From Pyrocephalus nanus (lineage: Eukaryota; Chordata; Aves; Passeriformes; Tyrannidae): 64,000 bases of DNA. The stretch covers positions 10,957,501-11,021,500 of the forward strand of contig CM076267.1 in NCBI GenBank assembly GCA_038380795.1. The letters run 5' to 3'. Position 1 is the first letter of the stretch. Each line of letters starts with the position of its first letter. The notes below the pieces were generated by a model. That model searched no databases, was not told the origin of the DNA, and worked only from the letters and a program-made list of their open reading frames with translations. Of the stretch, positions 35,301 to 48,200 are shown piece by piece. Both the position numbers and the translations under genes were made by a program.

Positions 35301-38300
35301 AAACAACTGTGTCTGAAGCATTCTCTTAGAGCTTACTCATAATGGGAGTTGTATCTGCTTTTTTTACTCCCAAATTAAATGCTGCAAGAACAAAGACCTT
35401 ACCCCTAATCCTTTTTCACCATTAATATCCATCTATCTCTGTGGATGACTACTTGAGAGAATTTTAAATCAGCAAGATATGGGGACTTAAAGTGGTCTGA
35501 GTGGGAGTTTAGAAAAATTCTCAAGGCTGTTTCACCCAACTGCAACTATTTAGGAGGGGCTTGGGGGTCAATGGGGCAGTCAGATCCAAAATGCAATTTT
35601 ACAGGAGGAGGACAGAAGAAATGGAGATCTGCTAAGTTGCTTTTCTTGATTCAGATTGGAAAGCAAGTCTCTTCTAGTCTCCAGTCCCTCTTGTAGGAGT
35701 TGCTCTAGTTTGAACAAGTAAGGACGTGGTTCTAACATGGGTCAGAGATAGATGGAAAACCCCTTTACAACAGAGCCAAGTTATCCGCTTGGGTTGCAGG
35801 GGCTGGGATACAAGCTTAAGCTCCTCTTGGAACTCTAACCTGTGTTTCCCATATGCCAGAGCACTTTCTTTCCCCTGGACCTTTTCCAGGCTCCCTTTTC
35901 CCTCTTTTTGGTGGATGAAACAAATCCAACATATCAGTCTCTTTTATTAGATGGGGGAACCATTTCCTATCCAGCTGCTTCCAGTCTGCACAAAACGCTT
36001 GGTCCTGCTGCCCTTTGTCTCTTGGTCCAACTGCACAGCAGGAGTAGCACAGCCCTGTGGGCTATTTATATCTCGTTTAAGCCAATGCTGAGGAGGAACA
36101 AAGTGATGCACAATCCTTGCTCAGTCTCTCTGCTGTGTACACGTTTTACCCTTCCTCAACAAGATTTAATCTGCTTAGGGTTAACTGAACAGCGGATGTC
36201 CGAGACCTTTGAATCACACCTTAAAAAGGCTGAAAGACCAAACCCATAATTGCAAGAGCAGAATCTCTGATTCACTGCAAACCATTTGTTATCAGCAATT
36301 AAGTTTCTTGCTGATAAATGATTCATGACTTGAAAGCCCAGATTACTCACTTTTAACCACGGCAGAAATTCCTGTGTGATTATGAACGGCTCGGCTATGC
36401 ATCTACTGGGATGGGCTGTAAAGTCTGAATGTGTGAAACGGTCAACCATTTAATTACAGCAAATAAAGAGCTCTTACATATAAGATACTTTCCATTATTT
36501 GTAGGAAAAATATGAAGTATTTCAATTTCAACGTGACTGATGCAAATATAAACATAAACTGACTCAATTAGCAAATATAAACACCAGCTTTTTCTTTACT
36601 GGAGGCAACAGAATTACAACAGAGTGACTGATATCCAGACCTGGTCGACTAATTAAAAAGGCTTGGAAGCAAAGCTCAGAGCTCCTGGTACACTCTAGTT
36701 CACAGTAACTAAGGCTTTTGTCAGCCATTTGATGTAATCATTTAGGGTGTTCAAAACTGTATTATTCAAAAACCATTCAGACCATAAACCAGATGAGTCG
36801 TGACCCTGTAACAGAAGGTAAATTATTCTCAAATATTTTATATTTGTGCATTAACACACGATTAGCCAAGAAAAAAATGAATGCCCAAGTCCAAGAAGTA
36901 GCTGACAAAAGACTGAAGGGAAAAATGAGAATCTTTAATTTTATTATGGTGTAACCAGCTGTAAGGAATTACTGGTCTGAAGCACAGTGTGCAATTGTCT
37001 TATCCTAAACATTTACTAAAGCCTATAATTCAGAATGATCCTGACTAGTGATGTCACCATTGGCAAGCTATCATTTTTTTCTTATAAGTCTCCATTTCTC
37101 AGCAATTAGCACAAACATAGGCACAGCCTAAGTACAGAAATGCTCAACGTTTTCGAGAGACTGTATTTCTTTAGTGCCAGCTGCTTTGAGACCAAAAAAG
37201 ATGCACCTAAGTTCTGGACTGATCACACTTGATAGTTTGCTAGTAAGCAAAAGAATTCCTGTTTGAGATCAAATTGCATCAGTATGTATTGTTTCCTAAA
37301 TGCAGGGCAGAATGCCTGCTACTAATGCAAGGATAGCTGAAAAAGAATTACCATCATCTTCTGCAAAGTGCTATACACAACGTGAAGTAACTATGCTAAC
37401 TGTAAGGAAAAAAACTCACAGTAAGAAACTTAATAAATTAAGCTACTTTTATGGTATTATGCACTATGAGGCAGCTGATTTTTTGAGTGAATACTCATCA
37501 GGTGCCTAATAAGAGAAGATAGCTGGCCCAGCTCCATGGCCATTCCAACTGATGTCATGGTTAACAAGCTGGCTACCATACAAGGCCAATCAGGCTACTG
37601 GTATTCCACAATACTCACTAATGGCTTCAGCAGCTTAACAAGTGCCAAATGTACAGTGCCATTAATTAGGCAAGAGAGAGGAGGAAAAAACACCCAGGAA
37701 GGAGGTGAGATGCCGTTCACCTCCTGAGCAGCCCAGCAGCGAGGATCCAAACTAGCAGAAGAAAATGAGACGGGCAGACTGAGGAGCAAGAGGAAAGTTT
37801 CAGACCCAAGGCACAGATCTGTGCTGTAAAAAGCTGTTTGTCCCCCTGCTAAGCACCAGGGCAGAGGGAGGCCGACCTCACACCCCTCCTGTGCTGCCCA
37901 GCACATCCACACCAGGCTGTCCCCAGCCAAGGGGTATGCTGGGAACTCGTCCTGCACGTGCTGGCTCTTCCTAAATCATTTCCAGTGGGGAAAAAGCTGA
38001 ACAAGGCTGATTAATGATAAAAATACTTATCTCTTTTAAAATTTATTTTCAGTTCAACGTGAATCACAACTTCCTGCCCCTCCCTCTCCCCTCCTGTGAA
38101 GACATAAGTACCTCCAGATCAATTTTTTTGTTGTTTAAGCATCAAGAGTGTAACAAATTTCAACTGCTGCTGATACAGGTTTTACAGTGATGACTGTCAG
38201 AGAGATTGTTTGTGCAACTCTTTAAAGAGCAAAAAGGAAAAAATCCCTCCTACAAATGCAGATAAACTTTTGGAATGTAAACATGAAACATACACAATTA

Positions 38301-39004
38301 CTGCATTATCAGAAGTACTATCCATTTATCAAAACAGTTGAACATTACACTTTCCAACACATATTTGATATGACCCAATCAGAATTTGAAGAGAAACTGT
38401 GTACCCTATAAGGGTAACCATGTGCCCCTATAAGATAATCATTCCTGCCATAGCTTACAGATGCATTTGACAATACTGATGTCAATAAAGGAGGGTTTAG
38501 TTTAATTTTACCCATGCTCTGCTATTTTTGATGCTTGGCTTAATTCACCCAATACATTTTATAAAGGTATGTAAACAGTTCTGATTTAAAGACCAGAGAT
38601 GTTTAAATGACATTAACAGATCTGGACTGGTCAATGTTAATGTCTTCATTAACTCAGATACCTTATTTATCCCTGAGCACCTTAAAATTGTTCCCCCCCA
38701 AATCTCAGTCAAGAACACGTAACTATTTCACAAGAATGTAAAACTGCATTTGGATAAATCTCTGTCTTACAAATCCCATTTTCCTTCACTGATTTAAACA
38801 AAACGAAACAAAACCAGACCTTTTGTTTTTTACATGTACTGCAATACCTTAACAAAAATTCACCCTAACGAACAACATCACCTATGGACACACTACAGAC
38901 TACAAAAATATTGCATAGGAGTGTCAGTGGGCATAGTCTCCCAACATGAGAGAAAATGCAAAGTTTTCTTTAAAACGTTATGGCAACATTCTAATTTATT
39001 TTCC

Positions 39005-39171
39005 TTTTAAAAATCAAGTGGTTTCACTTTATTTCAAAATTGTACAAAATGGCCATGGCTGTTTATAAAAAAAAAAAGTCTCTGTCTTGAGAATATGTGA
39101 AGTCTCAGGTGCGTCAACAAAGGACCTGGAACCATTCACAGTGCAGCGGAAAGCTTCTTTTGAGGCAGAAA
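39005..39171 (-). other. PDIA5: PDIA5 3' UTR (short) with polyadenylation signal
   Basis: After the PDIA5 stop the minus strand runs about 140 nt to AATAAA at 39033-39028. A second AATAAA lies at 39000-38995. A short 3' UTR suits what I know of PDIA5 mRNAs. The cleavage site itself is inferred. Confidence 0.6.
39028..39033 (-). terminator. PDIA5 polyadenylation signal
   Basis: Canonical AATAAA on the minus strand 138 nt after the TAG of PDIA5. It is backed up by a second copy 33 nt further on (39000-38995). Confidence 0.6.
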
Positions 39172-39252
39172 CTACAATTCATCCTTCTTCTTTCCTACTC
39201 TTTCATGGTCTCTTTCTCTCAGGGTTCGCATGAAAGTGGTGAATCCAGACTC
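39172..39252 (-). CDS. PDIA5: PDIA5 last coding exon, ends in KDEL
   Basis: The acceptor TTCAAAACCAG precedes GAGTCTGG. The reading is ESGFTTFMRTLRERDHERVG then RKKDEL and TAG (39174-39172). It is 81 nt and matches the human ending in length and pattern. The frame is too short to stand out by length alone; phase 0 and the FT-(x)2-hydrophobic-R-x-LRE-x-DHER pattern identify it. Confidence 0.94.
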   Translation of the reverse strand, partial: ESGFTTFMRTLRERDHERVGKKKDEL

Positions 39253-42200
39253 CTGGTTTTGAAGGAAGAAAAATACATGTCAAATTTCTGCACACAAACC
39301 AAAACAATGCATCAAGAACACTCGGAGCTTCAGTTTCCCAGCAGAATATAAACTAAGGATCAGTTGTTTAGTTTCTGTACCCCACAGCAGGATATAAACT
39401 AAGGAATGGTTACTGCTTCTGCATTCCCTCATCATGCCATGCTCTGGTCCCAGTGCTGCTCTGCTACAACACAAGGCGAAAATATCCATGCACATTCCAC
39501 ATGTCAAACTTTGGAGAGGTGGGACACAGAGAAAAAGGCCCCAAAACTCAAAGGACAAAGTAAAATCTGTCAGTAGAAGTGCCATTGATGCCTTTTTGTT
39601 GAAGACACTCGAAGACATTTTTGAGCTGCATTTGTATGCTACTTGTGTAATTTGAAAACAGTCAGTTGGTCATTTGTTGGCTATACACACATTTGCCACT
39701 GTTCCTCATCCCTTAACAGCTTTGATGATGATTTTCCTCCTTTTCCAGACATTCCAAAGATGGAAATCACACTATTTTCATGTCATTAAAATTATCGTCA
39801 AAAATTTCAAACGTGGATGCCTACCTGCCAACCTCTGTATTACAACAACTTATGATTTCTGGTTACATAAGGCTGTTGGATGCCAGCAGTTTTGTTTTCC
39901 AAGGAAAGCTCTGAACACACAGGCATTTCAAAAGGCTCAGATGGGTGGAGGTGTGAACACTGTCTACTGGTACCCCAGCACTACAGCTGTCTGGGCAAGT
40001 AGCCCTGTTCCCACCCAATGTGACCATTTTTACTTCTAAGTAATCCTGAAACACACCAGTCAAAACTGGCAATGAAGAGGGAAAATACAGAGAGGTAGAG
40101 AAAGCCAAACAGAAGTCAAAGTTTGACTTAAAAAAAAGCTGGGGAACAACAAAACAAAACAAAGAAAACAAAATAAAACGAAGCCACAAGACTGGGATGC
40201 TTTTAGAAGGCTGAACAACAAAACACTCTTCTAAAACTGTTCACTGTTGTTTGACTGAAAATGACAAGTTTTGGCCATCTGTCACCTGGAGACACCTGGC
40301 AATCAAGGGCCCCCATGAAAGAAGCCCCGTTTCCAAAGCTGTCCATCTGGAAGTCATTTAAAATACACTTGGGTCAGATGGTGTCCTGACTCTTCCTTGC
40401 TTTGGCTGCTTGGGGTGAAATGCCCTAAAATCTCTATTCCGGAACTGCAGTTCCCTTGACAGGCTACTGGGGGTCATGCTCTTCCCCCCAGCCCGTGCTC
40501 CAGTGTGGGGTGGCAAGTAGCTGAGAGCTCCTGTTCTATGGGCCATGGCTCCTGCTGTGGCACGTCATGTTGCCCCCAAAACAGCTGACATCACCCCTCT
40601 TCTTCCCTGCCCACATGAAATAATGATGCACCAGCTGGACTGAACCAAATGCGCATGGACATCTCCTGATTTAGTGCCAGTATCAGGAGCAGAGAGATGG
40701 CTGGACAAGGTGGTTCAAAAGTTGCTGTCATGCTGATGAGAAGTCATTTAAAAGCAAAATCCCTTGTCACTGAAAGAGATTTGTGAACAGACCTGGAAGC
40801 CATGGAAGGCTCTGTGCTAAGCAATGCCTCCAGCACTGCCACGAAAAGCGGTAACAAACCCTAATCCAGTGCTGCACAAGCAGAAGACCATAGGTCCCCA
40901 GAGAGGTGGAGGGGGAACACAGCTGCCAGCAGCAGAGAGACTGTGATGTTCCTGTTGGGTAATTTAATTCTACCCAAGAAAGGGTTGGCTGCACGGAGGG
41001 GATTAGTTAGCCCACTTTCCAGCATATGGATAAACATCTCCCAACTGCTGTGGCCTCAGAACACTCCTGTATTGTATATAAATTCTTTTTATCAGCCACC
41101 ACAGAGCCCTCCTTTAATATATCACTTCTCTAAGTATGGGTTGGAGATGCAAAAATCGAGGCTGAAATTTTACTTAATTGTTGGCTTCTGCACCCATCTT
41201 ACTTTTGAGAAAAGATCCAGAATTGGAACTAAGCGCAGTATCCATAACAACGCCTGGATCAGCACCATGGAAAGGTAATTACTGGGGTCCAAGTATGCTG
41301 AAAAAAACTGGGAGGAGAAGCTCCATCAAGACTTCCCTAAGATCCTGACTAAGACAGAATTTCAGAATTTGGCTTTTTCCTTCATGCTTCTAGATAACTT
41401 GGTGAGCTGTAACAGCAGCAGTAACTTCCAGTGAAGAATCTTTTATCAAAATCACTGGATGTTTCGAAGACCCCGTGTTTTTCTTGCATACCCCAGCTTT
41501 TCCAGGCAATCAACTGCTGCTTGAGGAGTAACCTCCCTCTAGGAGGTTATGACAAAGAAGGCCCACAAATGATTGAATTGCTCCCTTATTTTCAGGCGCT
41601 TTACAACCACAGTAGGCATTATGCCATTTCTGCCCCCATTTCTTGCACTCATAGCATGTAATTAGCTGGCCACAGCAGGACAAAAGAATGAAACTTCAGC
41701 CCAGGGGTAGATGGCACAATTTGTCTTCCCATCCTGAATGCCAGGAGAGAATCTGATTCAGGGCAAATGAGATATTTAGTTTCCCCTGTACTCCAAAGGA
41801 CAGCTTTGTCCTGGCTGTAAAACCAATGGTCTGTCACTATTTGGCAGCCTGGTGGACCTGTAACACGTTTGCACTGTTTGCATGATCCAGAATGGACAAG
41901 AGTAGGTCTTGTAATTTCTGGCATTTCTGCACCCAGAAGCAGCCCATGCAATAAACCCTCCACTTTCACTCAGTCCAAATTCACTTGCAGACTTCAGCCT
42001 AAAATATGAAATATACTAAAAGCATTACCAAATCTAATCCTTTTTTCCTCTTCTCACGTTCCTAAAAATAGACCAAGTATGTTCCTAATGCAGAGATGTA
42101 CAGGGGTGTGGCACACAATTATTCATCCATGTGAGACACTAACAGAAGCAGCTAAACATTCGTCCATCATGGTGCAAATTTACTCCGCAGTTTGCATTAG

Positions 42201-45200
42201 CAAGGCAGTGCAGGCAGAGGAGACTTTCCTCCCTGTACCAGGTCATGACTCTTGCTTTCACTTACCCCTCTTTCTCCAGTATATTTCTCCACAAACTTCC
42301 CATAGTTGTAGTAGTTGAAGGTGGGGTAGCCATCAACCCCTTCCTGCTTACAGAGGTCGTGATTCTGTCCTTTGGCACAGTCCACTGCAGCGTAGGCGAT
42401 CTGAAACACAAGAGATCAGATTGAGGCAGGAGAAGACAAAACAAAACTACTTCATGGTGATGCTGCTGCAACTTAGCCTGAACACTGAGTGAGACCCAAG
42501 TCTTCTGCCAAGCACACAATGGTTTCAGTAAGGCCTCAGCTGTGGAGGGAGATCTCAGCGTGGTCATCACCTGGCCCATGCAGCTGCACAGCACGTTCAA
42601 CCCACAGAGCAGAAAACCACCTTCCCAGCCTCCCCACTGAGCTCTGCAGTAGACTCCCAACAGGAAATCCAGAGACTATCTTAGTAAAACCAAACCCAAG
42701 CACAGTGGTCACAGCTCTGCCACTTTGCAATATTTTTCCTCCACTTTGGTTTTAAGTGATGAACGGTGACAGGATGACTTTGGTGACAGTAATGACCCAC
42801 CTATTCCAATCTCCTTCCTGTGGCATGGCTAATGCTTGGCAAAGTTACCAAACATGGCGGGTCACTTATGCAGGCTATTAATAGATTAATGATTTCTACT
42901 CCAAATAGCTTTTGTAAACTCCACGCACTTCTTCCAAGGTCAAACGTGGATGCGTGAGAGCGAGAGTGTTGCCTACCAGGCAGTGCACACAGGGAGGAAG
43001 GCTGCTTGCTTGCCATCTCAGCCTGTTTTTATCTTTCCTTTCCTGTCTTTTTCCCATCTATCCTTTAAGGAGTGGACCGTAGTTATGTGCAGCCATAAGC
43101 AAAGTGGGCTTTAATTCCTTTGGAAACCTCTAGATGCTACTGTTACACAGACAAACCATGAGTAGGAAAGAGCTCTCAGCCTGCTGGCAGCAGAGCAACA
43201 CCCTCCATCTCTGCCTGCTTCCACACAGGGCAGGGCGAGGAAGCGCAGCCTCCCAGCCCCAGAGCGTCAGCTCAGGGCAACCCTAGTTTAGAGCACCAAA
43301 CCTGATTCTGTGAAGTACTGAGGAGGGGCTGCCCTTAACAATTCCAATGCTGAAATAAAATGTAATTCATAGGCTCCTACTCAGAGCAACTGGGCCCTGT
43401 GCTGTGATTTCATCCCAACAGTTCATGTGAGAAGCAGCTGTGGCTCTGAACGTGCACTGCTCACGCAGACCTGCCTTCACAGCCTGCGACAGGCACTGCT
43501 GAAGAGGAAGCAGGTTAAAGTACAAGCTATGTAAAAAACCCCACCAAATTAAAGGAACGACTTTTTGCAAATGTGGGTTACAATTTATCAAGTGCTAATT
43601 TCGCAGCAGACACATCTTAACTTGAAATTTCCGTTCCAGGCGCCTCCTTCAAACAATCTGATCAAAATACCTTTTGCTTGAATGACTTTAGGGTTGCGGT
43701 TGAACTGTTCTTCCATAATTAAAAGATCACTTAATATTCAACAATGCCCTCCTGTTTCATGGTGACACTGTCAAAACGAGAAAATCTGATCTCGTTATCC
43801 TAGCAGTAATTAAAGAGATTGGCAAGGCCAACTTCAGTTAATTTGCTTGTTTTGTTTTGGCTTTGAAAGCCTGACAAGACAATACTCAGTAAAGATCTTG
43901 CTTGGGTCTATCTTCAGATGGAAAGCGCTAGATAAAGTGAGCAGTGCTCTTACCTTAAATATTTGGGTTCTGTTTTCTCATTTTAAACATTAATAAGGCT
44001 ATTACAGAACCAGGACTCTTGAGAGCTATTAAAAACATGTATGATCCCACTTTTTTTTTTCTTTTTGTAAACACAAAAACTCCTACTCATTCAAGGCCAG
44101 TTAAAACGAAAGGTTAGGAATAATAAACCGCAAAAGAGCTTCATCTAAGTATTTATGCCTTCCTGCCTTAGCAGCCAGCCAAAATTTTGAGCTTTGTTGG
44201 CTACTTCTGTGTAAAAGATAGCTTACAATGGAGACAAACATTTATTTCATGACACAGCATTAATGCAGAAAGAGTATTAGAAGTCCTGGTTCCCTAAAAA
44301 CTGGAAGAATAAATAACATTTTTCCTTACTGCTGTAAATATCACACAGTGATTACAGCCAGAAGAAGGGGAAGGCATACATGCTCTCATCCAGATATTAG
44401 TAGCTGGTCTGAGGCATGAAACTGCTGTGACTGATGACCCATCAGTTCTTAGTGTCCTGGAGATTAAGAAAATTAGTTTTTAGTACACTGGAAGGAAGAG
44501 AAGCCTTCTTTATCTGTAAACAGATGTTTACCTCTCTGTAAACATCTAAACTGGCACTGGTTGGAGCAAAGAGTCCAATTTCATTTACAAAAGGCTTATG
44601 TGAGAACAGCTCCCAGTGAGGAGAGGGTAGAGAGCAGAAATGCAATGCTATAAGTCACTGCTAACCTTGTTCAACACATCTTGACCTGCTGCCTCAAAAC
44701 AGATGACTGAGGGACTTTAAGGAGGTGGCTTCTGGCAGAAATGCTTGAGATACAGATCTCCTCTACAGCACATGGAAACCTAAGCTGGTCCATCTGTGCA
44801 TTATTTGTTTGTGCATTTAAGTAACACACAGAGATCCCAGTCTAAGTCTGTCCACAACAGCAACTTTAGCCTAATGCTATGTCTAACCTAGCAGGCCTAA
44901 TGGGACATGTACAGCTGGAGTAGTGTTTGGAGGACATGTCCATGGTCTGTTTCTCTGCAATGCTCCCAATGCAAGCTCCCACACAGCCCCACGGACTCAC
45001 TGCTGCTCCTGCAAACACCACTTGCAGCCCAGCTCTTCAGAACATGCCCGTTTGGTTATTTTTATAGCCAGCAAGAGGAGAGAAATGGCAATTTCCAAAA
45101 GCCTTGTAACTCACAGGGACGTGAGCGAAATTCACAGAGAGACGTCTAATTCCCAAGACTGGATCTGAGGCTGCATTTCAATGCCTGCTGCCAACAGTGG

Positions 45201-48200
45201 CTGAGTAAGAGTACTTAGAAGAGCTTGAGTGATTACTTTAGAGTGGAAATGTTAAGGCAGCCTAAATATAGAGGTTGCTACCATCTCTGTGCACTCATTA
45301 TCATAGCATCACAGTCCTAATTGTCTTGCCTGTCTCACAGCGGAAGATCAAATATAGTGCACTGCAAAGAAGAGAAAAGTAATGCTGGAAAACACTTGTA
45401 GCAAAACACACTTCTGGACTGAGGATCGACTCTTATCTCAGTCCTATCAACTCCAGAGAGCTGAACTCTTGAGACACACCAGAATTTCTGTAAACAGCAC
45501 TGATGTCCTTTGCTTCTTTCTGTTTGTGTTTTCATGGACCATGAGGATTAAACTCCACTGCTGGTAGAGATGTCTCCTACTGCAGCTTCCAGCAGAGTGA
45601 ATTCCTGCATGGCTACAGTGGAAGGCTGCACATGAAAAGATGCAGACCACAAAAAGAAAGGCTTTGCTTGATCCACTGTAGGAAGAGTTTCCCCTCGTTC
45701 TCAATCCTCTTAGCAACAATTAGTTTTTCTGCATCACTAAAGAAGAAAACTAAGTTGGGAAAAAATAACAACCCGAAGAACCTCTATCAAAATGTGGTTA
45801 AAGACTTCTGGAGAATATTTATCTCAGAATTGATCTTCATTTCAACTACCAATAACAATTTACAGATAAGTTCACTGGAAAGCACAGGTTAGCAAGACCT
45901 ACATGCTTTGACCTATAAACCCACAAACTTTATTCAACTAGAAACTGCAAACATAAGACATCCCTGATACATACCCAGGAGCCAAGACACTTGGCATCAC
46001 CTCTTATGAATTCCCTCTCATCAAGGGGGAAAAAACCCCTCTAAAAATCTGTAAGAGAAAGAGACTCTGCTAACACTGGTCTAACACTTGTGTGTGTGTC
46101 CATTATGGAAAAAGCCAGTCTAACAGCTTTCAGAAGACAAGATTGATTTTATGCAGATTTTGATTGTTAGGGCTAAAATTTAATTTCTTGAGCTTTCTTC
46201 CATCCAGAGAGAAAAATCCACTGAAAAAACATTTCAGGAAGAAAAAAACATTAGTGCTGTATCTGCAACATGCACAAAACTCCAAGGGATTATGGATTCT
46301 CTATAACCTAAAGCTTCATTGCCTTAAATATTGACAATACATCATTATATACAAGTTCTCCCTCCAGAGCCAATACTGTTCAGTAGCTGTAGCAGGAATA
46401 GAATAGTTATCAAATGAAAAGATAATCAATCAGAGACTGTGGACCCCAGAATAAGTTTCTTGGAGTACATTCAACTTTCTTAGTGTTACTGGCAATTCCT
46501 CACAACTGGTATGCAGCCTATAATAATTAATAATATCAGGTATGTATAAAAATGCATAATAATGATAACAATAGCAATAACAATAACCCCATCAGACAAG
46601 TACACACTTCTCCATAGTCAATATAGTTGAATAAGACTCTAGAAATATCTGGGACTGGAAAATATATCTACCTGAAAAGAGAAGTCCCACAACAACGTTT
46701 CATGGTTTTACCAAAAAATTGGGAGTTTAACTAAAGAGTTGCAAACTTAACCCTGCATGGCATTAGAGCAGGAGCAGTGCATGACCAGCTCTGAAGAGCT
46801 CTTACAGGAAATAGAGCATAGCATATTTTCCAGATGAAGTAGCCTGATCACAGATGCTGAGCTGCTGCAAAAATCAGAACTTTTCATTTAGGTGCTTAAA
46901 CAGGAGTGGAGCTACGCTGAAAACGTGAGTACTGATCTCAACTGTGCCTCAACTGTAACAGAAGGATGATGCCTTATTTTGTTACTAAGTGTTAGAGGGA
47001 AAAATAAGTACTTGCAGTCTAATCTAATTATATATCAGGAATCACAGTTCCCTTCCAGCAGAATTACGAAACAACTTTTTTGCTCTAGAGGGATCTTACA
47101 GGTAAGAAACACAATTACATCCAATGGTTCAAATAAATGTGTAGAAAATTGAAAGTGGGATCCCTTGACCTTCCAGGTAACTCCTCCTTTCTGTTCTTAA
47201 AGCTCTTTCTTTTTAACAGCTTGTCTCCCAGTCACCACGTGATAATAAAGTAAAAATACCCCCTGCAGTCCTAGTTTCTCTCCTCTTAAAATATGTACTG
47301 CCACACACTGGTTTATTGATTCAAGGAAATAAATCTCTGCTAGAGCTAATATTGACTTTTGTTATGAAAATGGAAGTGAATAACTAACTGAATATTGATT
47401 TGAGAGAGGAATGATATTTGATAAGCTTAAAAAAAAGTAAAAATAAAATTGCAACATGGAAATAAATGCTTCAACCAACATTTTTAAAGTATGGTCAATT
47501 CCAGATGACAATTACCTGATTACTAGGAAAAAAGTGCCTTTTGTTGCCAAATGTCTTAAAAGCACCTATATATAAGATAGATCCGCTTTCTTCCCTATGA
47601 TTGCTCCATAGTTTTCTACTTATATCACCTGTTCTGGATCCTAACAGCAGTTAAGAGCTGATCTGCTAAGGCCTGTTGCAATTTGGCTACTCAAGTGAGT
47701 TCTCAAAGTGAAAGGTCTTGCAAATGGGAGATTGATTACTAGTTGCCCAGATGTGCCGTGGCAGCATTACCAGAGCTGCAGTTCATCAGCTGTTCTCAAA
47801 GCAGGGCTATTTGCAAAGGGAAGATTCATGAGCAGGCACAACGATGTACAGTGCTCACATCACCATATTTCATGAGTCTAATTAAAAAGAAATTCAACGC
47901 ATACTTTTTTAAGCAAATAGGGATCAAATTTTTGGTCAAACTAAAATATTAACTCCATTGGATAACTCTGTACAGTCATTTGGTTGGTACAATAATTTTA
48001 AACTACGGTTCCCAATACACACTGGGGACCCACCAGTTTCACTGCTGTCTGGCAGCCCCCCATTTAACACCCCAGCTCACCCCATTTGCTGCACCCTTTC
48101 CAGCAATCTCTGCCACAGCTGTTCCTGAACAAACTCACTAGAATCCAGCTGTGGTGCAATTGTACAGCAACACTCTTCTGTCAAAATGTAGAAGACTGGT

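Larger units (their letters stand above)
25991..38990. other. Intergenic DNA between PDIA5 and SEC22A
   Basis: No exon recognised on either strand. It contains MIR-like relics (27870, 32085) and old CR1 relics (28960, 30345). The rest is unique sequence. AT-rich, CpG-poor stretches with TAAT/ATTA cores (about 29930-30130, 33780-34140, 36270-36480) look like conserved non-coding DNA by composition only. Confidence 0.6.
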
